From Ceratodon purpureus (taxonomy: Eukaryota; Streptophyta; Bryopsida; Pseudoditrichales; Ditrichaceae), in NCBI GenBank assembly GCA_014871385.1, contig CM026426.1, positions 46,305,611 to 46,369,610 of the forward strand: a stretch of DNA of 64,000 bases, given 5' to 3'. The notes below the pieces were generated by a model. It was not told the DNA's origin and did no database searches. It saw only the letters and a program-made list of their open reading frames with translations. The translations under genes and the position numbers were made by a program. Positions 57,860-64,000 of this stretch are shown here, piece by piece (the stretch's first letter is position 1; every line of letters starts with the position of its first letter).

Positions 57860-58644
57860 TCTAACCAGTCCAATCAGAGACTCCTCTCAACCGTCCAATC
57901 AGAAACGATAGATGAAGACAACAGAAACGGCAGCAGAAGGTGCTGGACAGTTACGCACATACGAGAATAATATCGATCCTCTCAAGAAACGTGTGCGTGA
58001 GGAGCACTCTTAGAGCAAATCGAAAGTGCAATGACAGAAATAGAATGAAGCATGCGCATCTGACGGGGGGTTAGTTATGAATTCCGAGGAGTACAAATTG
58101 GCGCGAGAATTGAATTCAAGTTTGCGCGCCTTGAACAGATCAAGATCCCATCATGGCGGCGAGATACCCCTGCCGTCACAGAACAATGTTAATTCATTAT
58201 AACGAATTTGAACGTGGCGATTGGAGCAGCTGTCACATCACATGCCCACGCCATCATGACTTGGTGACGGATTCGGAAAAAGTCAAAACACGTCCCATCA
58301 ACATCCTACGTGGCGTGATGGGACGGATGTGAGGGATGACCATCCATGCATGGATGGAATGTACATGGCCATACGTCATGACCCATTGGGCGTGACGATT
58401 CAGTCTCGGGAGGTGGGGGTCTACAGGGTATACACCCGCCACTCTCGACATTTCCTCCTCATTTCCAGCCTTCTCTTTTTTAGCTCTCTTTTGTCCTCTT
58501 CTCAGCGCTCTGCGGAGGTCGCCTTGGCTGCTAGGGTTTCCTGCGTTGGTTGCTAGGGTTTAAGGCGTCAGCTCCTTGACCTGCGCACATCGACTGCTGT
58601 ACTCGGATCATCCAATGACGGTGAAAAGTCATCCCCCAACGACA
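57860..58644. promoter_or_regulatory. bidirectional promoter region of element F
   Basis: Lies between the divergent transposase-like gene (-) and ParB/DGQHR-like gene (+). It contains a perfect 18-bp palindrome CCATCCATGCATGGATGG at 58,340-58,357 and CGTCATGAC-type words around it. No clear TATA box. Role inferred from position. Confidence 0.4.
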
Positions 58645-61081
58645 TGGCTGCTTCCGAGACTGGGTAAGTTGTCCAGTCAATTGTCCGCTCATGCCTCCCC
58701 TTCTTGAGTCCTTCAAGTTTCTGTTTCCTCATTTGGGTTTGTCCCCCTCCGTCGGCTGTCCGCCAATGGGGAGGAAGTGTCCCCCCCGTCGGTTGTCCGC
58801 CGATGGGGAGAGAGTGTCCATCCCCCTCGTCGGCTGTCCGTCGATGGGGAGGGAGTGTCCAGCCCGTCGGCTGTCCGCCGATGGAGTAAGACTCTACTTT
58901 GATGGTCTAATCTTGTGATTCTGATTATGCAGGGCGATGGTCGGCCTCAACGCAAAACCATCTGGGTTACGGTGGCTCTGTGTAAAGGTTGTTGATCCTG
59001 AAGGAACAATAATTGCACGGGGCACGAAACGAGGGTGATATTCCTCGCTGATTTGAAGATAACGGAGTGGGGCATCACCTGGCGTGAGACTCCCATGGCA
59101 CTGGGATTCGTGACCAAAATAGGTCAGAAGCAAATGCAGGGTGGACCAAGATTCGAGATCATAGGAGGCAAGGAATGCAAGGGGAAGGACAACGTGTCCT
59201 TGGTGATTGCAACGGTTCTTGTGGTGGAGGGGAATCCAGTGGACTGCTTCGCGGTTGTATTTCCGGCTAAGAAGTGCATGAACAACTTGTGCTCCAAGGA
59301 AATACAGGAAGCGCCTCGTTTGGGCAGGGGCGAGAACCCTGGAGACGTTGAACAGATACTTGATGTGATTGATAAACTCGGAGACAAAGTGATGGAAGAC
59401 AAGACGAAGAGTTCGGTTATGCCTTCACCACAGAAAAGGGGCGGCCGCAGGACTGCTGTAGAAGCGGGCACTGATACAGTCACTCCGATGACCGGAATGA
59501 CATAGGCAACATGGGAGTCAACGAGAAAGAAGAAGGGAAAGGCAGCGGCTGCTGAGGGCGAGGGTAAGAGACAGAAGAAAGGTGGGAAGAAGGAAGAGAA
59601 AAAGCACACCTTGGCGGAAGCTCTCATGCTCGCAAACAATCTCACTTCTAAAACAAAGGACACCGACGTCCTTGCTATGTACCAGATGTTGGAGGAGGGA
59701 CTTGGGCTCTGCTTCCCCAACAAGCAACGTGCCCTTCCTTCGCAAATTCCATATGACTGGATACACATAGCTCCCGACAAATTTAAGTACAGAGCGATAT
59801 TCAGGAAGAGGCAGGATCAGATAAGTCTTTTCTACAAAGGACTTGGAGCAATCCGGAAGAAGCCCGTGCTGTACTGCCTTCCGTTGCATCGTGACCCCAA
59901 AATTAAGGATCCAGAGACGGGCGAGATTATTAGGATGGCTGGCAAGGAAGCAATTCTTAATCCTATGCCACCTCTGACTGTCAAGTTTTCTTACCCACAG
60001 GATGACGGCACACATAAGGAGATACCTTGGTATGAAGATGAAGGCATCCACTGGTACATAATTGGGGGCCAGCACAGGTTTGGAGCCTGTCAAGAACTGA
60101 GAGAGAAGGAACGACTAGACTCTCCTATGCGGAAGTATTTCTTCAACCACAATATCATTCCTCTATGGTCTAATGACAAGGATACCCTCATTAAGGTCTC
60201 TAATGCATTAAACATCGAAATGAAAGATAAAGTCGCCGAAGTAAGTTTTAGGTCCTAGCTGGAGAAGATGCTCGCCAAGTGGATCGAGAAAGGGAGGATC
60301 GCCAAGAAAGCTGACTTCAACAAATGGAAGGTAAATCACATCTTCCACTTTTCCTTTTGTTTACATGTAGTTTAAAGTCGTCAGCGACCCGCCGACGCTG
60401 AGGTGGTTTTCCGTATTGTAGAAGTGAGATTGATTTATCGATTTCATTTTCTTCATCCTTGCAGGGTTTCTGCAAGGAGTACCTCAATCCGATTCTCGGA
60501 AAGTCCCCCATTGCTCAAACAATGAAGCTGCCCTTAGTCTTTGTGTCTGACGAAGCATACAACAAGTGGCAACTGGTCTTCAACGCCTAGGAGGAGGAGA
60601 GGATCATTGGGGAGGACGGTTTAAAACTAGGATTTCCCCTAAAGCCAGCCCGCCGGGACATTACGCTAAACGACATGCAGTGGGTGATCAGTCTTCGAGA
60701 CCACGAATGCAAGAGGCTGGCCAAGGAAATTCTGGATCTTAAAGTGTACCTCAAGGTCACTGGGAAAGAGGTGGTTCAACGAGATGGAACTTCAGTGCAG
60801 AATTGGTGTCAGCAGGTGAATTACGAGTATATTGTCAGAAACGAGCTCATGTGCATTTACAGGGGCTTCGCACTTAAGAAACCAGGGAATGCAAAGTATA
60901 TTGAGTGGAGCTTGGATGAGTGGAATTCCCTTTAAGCCGAGCAGGGGTTCAACGAAACGATGATTAGTAATATTTGGATTGACTTGGAAGATAGTCCTAA
61001 GGGGAAGGAGTGGCTTAAGGGACGAAATCATCCGCTCACGCTGTCGCACAGGGCAACACTGTTAACTGGGGATTTAAGGTA
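58645..61081 (+). pseudogene. ParB/DGQHR-like protein gene of element F
   Basis: Short first exon (MAASETG|GTAAGT, 58,645-58,664), an intron holding the repeat at 58,750-58,885, acceptor TTATGCAG near 58,931, then a long frame with one frameshift near 59,035. N-terminal domain not recognised (VIFLADLKITEWGITWRETP, LVVEGNPVDCFAVVFP). A basic linker (RKKKGKAAAAEGEGKRQKKG) may be a nuclear signal. The core has PWYEDEGIHWYIIGGQHRFG, where GGQHRFGA matches the ParB-N/DGQHR box. It goes on to PMRKYFFNHNIIPLW and EKMLAKWIEKGRIAKK. An intron (60,331-60,463) leads to GFCKEYLNPILGK and VISLRDHECKRLAKEI. In-frame TAG at 59,503, 60,256 and 60,589 and TAA at 60,933 all suit Gln. The frame ends at 61,081 near a retroelement, so a C-terminal methylase domain like that at 48-49 kb may have been lost; none is visible. 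Confidence 0.5.
58750..58885. repeat. four copies of GTCGGCTGTCCGCCGATGGGGAG, spaced 37-41 bp
   Basis: Starts at about 58,751, 58,788, 58,829 and 58,866 in the first intron of the ParB/DGQHR-like gene. The core GTCGGCTGTCCGCCGA is a near-palindrome that also occurs singly through element F (55,795, 56,947, 57,303, 57,785). Confidence 0.85.
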
Positions 61082-61184
61082 GTAGAATAGAGGGGCAGTA
61101 AAACTGTAGGGGAGCAGTAAAACTGCAGTTCTGGGGGGGGCAGTAAACTGTTAAGTTACTTTCCCGCCCTGTAGTAACTCTGTT

Positions 61185-61270
61185 GGATGAAAACTGCCTG
61201 TTTTGGATGAAAACTGTCAGATGGATGAAATCTGGTGGTTGGATGAAATCTGGTGGTCGGATGAAAACTG
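61185..61270 (+). repeat. GGATGAAA(A/T)CTG direct repeats
   Basis: Five copies of GGATGAAAACTG or GGATGAAATCTG at irregular spacing of 16-20 bases. Confidence 0.8.
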
Positions 61271-63009
61271 TTGGCAGTTAAGGTTTTGGGAGTGGCGGCT
61301 AGGGTTTTGGATGGGGTTGTGGGAGAGGGGGCTGTGAAGCTCATTCTCTCTCTCTCCCTCTCAGTTCAGAGCTCTCAGATGGTAGTTTGTGTGTAGGACA
61401 TGTTGTAGGACTGTAGGAGGATGCTGTTAGAGCAGTTTTCAGGACTCTGGGGGGTCCAGATAGTGATATCAGTAGGAAGCAGAATTATGTACGGATTTAC
61501 AGTGAGTAAAGGGAAGGAATTGATTACATTGGGTGTAAATGTCTCAAATTGCAGTTATGAGTGCTTGAGGGACCAAGTTAGTGGATTCACCTGGTGGGTC
61601 CAGTAGATCTGGTGTTTAAATGAGTGGGTATTGTAGATCAAACCAAGGGGAGTAGAAAAATGTATTAGATCTAGGAAAATACCACCAGGATTTGAGTAGA
61701 TCTAAGTTGGCAGTTTCAGATCTAGGACCCGGATTTTGGACAGTTTCAGGGCAGTTTCAGGGGCAGTACAGAATTTTTCGCAGGATTTCAGAGAGCTTTA
61801 GGACAGTATTCATTTTTGAAGGAGTAAGAAAAATATTCCTTTCACATTGGCGACCATGCAACAGTTTAAACCATGTGGCTCTCGCTGCACACACCAGGAC
61901 AGTACCAGATCCGTACTGTTCCAGGGGTGACAGGTACAGTGGCGATCCAGGGTCTGGAGGGAGCAGATCTGACAGTTCCAGGGAGCAGATCTGCACCACT
62001 GGTAGTCACAGTGACCAGATCTGTGACAGCCAGGTTACTGTGACCAGATCTGGAACAGTAAGAGTTTTTGAAGCAGTCATGGGAGGCGTTTCATTGGTGA
62101 CACCAGGAGCAGTGCAGACAGGATCTGTCGGGACCAGTCAACAGCCAGCTGGAGAGGAGGCGCATCTCTGGAGCTGAGGGCAGCTCTACAGCAAAAGGGG
62201 GATAGTCAGCCAGGACCAGGTAAGTTGCTGTTTCCCACTGATTTGAGGTTGCATTGCAAGGAACAGTAGGCTGAATGTATGACCAGCAGTAAAAAACGAA
62301 GCAGTCAGTAAAAAAACAGTCATAGATCTACTGTCTACGTAAATGGGCAGACAGTAAAAATGTCGCAGTAAAAAAAAAAAAATAAATAAAAAAAAAAATA
62401 AAAAAATGGAGGTAAAAATGGCACAGTAAAAAATTAAGGTAAAAAATTTGGTAGTAAAAATGAACACCAGGAAAAAGGGAAGAAAGGAACCTAGGGACCA
62501 GTGATAGGAGTCTGGGAAGGAAACTGGACCTAAAAATCACTAGATCTAGGAAAAAACAGTCAAACTGGACCAGGACAGTGAAAAACTGGACCAGGACAGT
62601 GAAAAACTGGACCAGTTTCACTGAAAACTGTAAAGGCAGTACTGGAGGGTCCAGGACATACCTTTTGAAAAAAAACACTGTAAAACTGTATTGCTTAGAA
62701 ATCTGGTAGAATTCTAGACTAAGGATAAACTTGAAAACCTAAAAGGCAGTTAGGACCAACCTAAGTAGGAGCAGTAGCTACTGACAGATCCACAAAGGAC
62801 CAGACTGGGGTGGCAGACGGCTGTACTGACAGGGACCAGGAGTACGAAGGACTAGTACCGGCAGGGACCAGAGGAGGACTGGGACAGAGATCCACAGTAC
62901 CTACCTAAGAGATCACCTGGAGGGGCAGACTCGACTTACTGGAGAAGCAGACAGACCAGAAGACCACCAGCAGGAAGGACCAGGAGGGAGGAACAGTAAC
63001 TGCCCTATC

Positions 63010-64000
63010 ATGGAAGGCGACTACCAAGGGTGGGACAAGAAAGAACTGGCTAGAAGACAGGCAGCAGAGAGGCTGGCCAGATACGAGCTCAGGGAGCAGC
63101 AAAGAGCAGCAGTTGAACCAGGCAGGAACATGGGGGGGCAGCCCAGTTCTGAGGAGAGCATTGCCAAAGGAAAGACCAAGGACTTGATTGACATGGACCT
63201 GGTGGGTGAAAATTCAAGCCAGGAGACACTGCTTGGAGTAAGCAAGAGGACAGGATCAGCTAAGGGCGAACCTGGTCCCAGTTTCAAGAACTGGCAGGAA
63301 GATGAAGGAATCAGGAAGTATGATGGTACAATGCCATCACCAAGGACCAGCAGAAGGGAGTTTCCAAGACCAGGAGGTGGAGACGTCCATCACAGTTGGA
63401 ATCCTCAACTGGAGACAGCAGTAGCATACGACCAGTTTCAAGAGGAGCAGAGGAGAAACACCAGCCGACCTAATACACCAAGACCAGGAATACAGACACC
63501 AGGAGACTTAAGGGAGACGCTGGAGACACTGAGGAAGAAACTGGACCAGGTCAGGAGTGAAGACAGGGCCTCAGGAGAGGCAGTACCCAATTCAGACCCG
63601 ACCAGGACCAGCAGACAAGGACAGCAGACCACCAGGAAGTAGACAGTCCAGTTCGTCCAGGACCAGTTCCAAGGACCAGAGCAGGATGAAGAAGAAGAAG
63701 ATAGGAGACAGCTGGAGCAGATTAAGGCCAGGCAGCAGGCCAGGAGGTAGGCACAGCAGGCCAGAAGGGACCAGCAGACCATGGAAGAGGTGTACAGACA
63801 CCAGATGGAGGAGCTAGGACAAGCCACCAGGTTCAAGGAAACCATGCAGGCTTGGGAGCAGAAGAACAGGGAAGAAATTCAAATGAAGGAAGCCATGAGG
63901 CTATGGCAGGAGACCAAGAGGATAGAGGAGCAGGACCAGGAGAGACAGAGGCAGGAAGCCCTTAGATCGTGGCAGGAGGCTCAAAGGAGGGAAGAAATCA
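63010..64000 (+). pseudogene. Gag-like coiled-coil protein, 5' part
   Basis: ATG at 63,010. Charged helical N-terminus (KKELARRQAAERLARYELRE), a Pro/Ser/Thr-rich middle and a long Gln/Glu/Arg coiled coil (ETKRIEEQDQERQRQEALRS) still open at the window end. In-frame TAGs at 63,640 and 63,748 lie in CAG-rich sequence and are Gln-compatible. No zinc knuckle, protease or polymerase motif is within reach. The Gag assignment rests on composition and position after a primer-binding-site-like sequence. Confidence 0.45.

Larger units (their letters stand above)
61082..64000 (+). mobile_element. 5' part of a probable LTR retroelement, runs off the window
   Basis: From about 61,082 the composition changes to sequence full of CAGTAAAACTG, AGATCTG and GGACCAG words. 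A possible LTR end (TTCACA, about 61,846) is followed by TTGGCGACC, a typical primer-binding-site start (TGG...). A long leader and a Gag-like ORF follow. The LTR's 5' edge is not defined and no reverse transcriptase lies within the window, so the class is inferred. Confidence 0.45.

Noticed and set aside
891-63750. Non-standard nuclear code with TAA/TAG as glutamine
   Set aside because: In-frame TAG/TAA often fit Gln, but in-frame TGA also occurs, the longest intact exon uses only CAA/CAG, and plausible gene ends use TAA and TAG. C-to-T decay explains both classes. Kept only as a test in the findings.

Overview
The window looks like nuclear DNA of a green-lineage eukaryote with a large, repeat-rich genome. 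A charophyte alga such as Chara is my best guess and a bryophyte or lycophyte is possible; this rests on gene style, not on a search. Genes have GT-AG introns. One encodes a plant-type SUVR histone methyltransferase domain, hAT and Mutator-like transposases are present, and there are no operons, ribosome binding sites or RNA genes. I see almost no ordinary host gene: the 64 kb is a mosaic of nested, mostly decayed mobile elements. Many carry chromatin- or ubiquitin-type accessory genes beside a transposase.

Layout. (E) 0.3-3.1 kb and 16.1-23.7 kb: genes with CGGCCGT-rich promoters. Two have a 30-31 base poly-G leader. They encode a kinase-like protein, an unrecognised protein family and a coiled-coil/RING-start protein. 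(B) about 3.9-15 kb: a P/Y/G-rich protein (-), a two-exon DDE-type transposase-like gene (+), a SUVR-like SET gene (-) and a RING/coiled-coil gene (-), all interspersed with GTAC/GTACTAACA words. (hAT) 23.6-25.1 kb, then a minisatellite junction. (MULE) 26.7-30.4 kb on the minus strand with a divergent small gene. (D) 31,517-42,989: an 11.47 kb element with 40-bp terminal inverted repeats, carrying a transposase-like gene, a RING/coiled-coil gene and a gene with a possible ubiquitin-like C-terminus. (M) 43.1-49.4 kb: a multi-exon gene joining Pol II CTD-like heptads, a ParB-like domain and a beta-class amino-methyltransferase domain. It is followed by a tandem, truncated second copy to 55.07 kb. 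(F) 55.07-61.08 kb: a truncated transposase gene (-) divergent from a second ParB/DGQHR-like gene (+), with CGTCGGC...GCCGACG words. (R) 61.1 kb to the end: the 5' part of a probable LTR retroelement with a Gag-like coiled-coil ORF.

Two themes stand out. Each element carries its own short word, repeated through introns, promoters and partly exons. This resembles the target-site arrays of the Arabidopsis VANDAL anti-silencing (VANC) system. Also, nearly every in-frame stop sits where glutamine (TAA/TAG) or arginine (TGA) would fit, as expected from C-to-T decay of methylated CAG, CAA and CGA codons. Exon edges, frames and domain calls are by eye.
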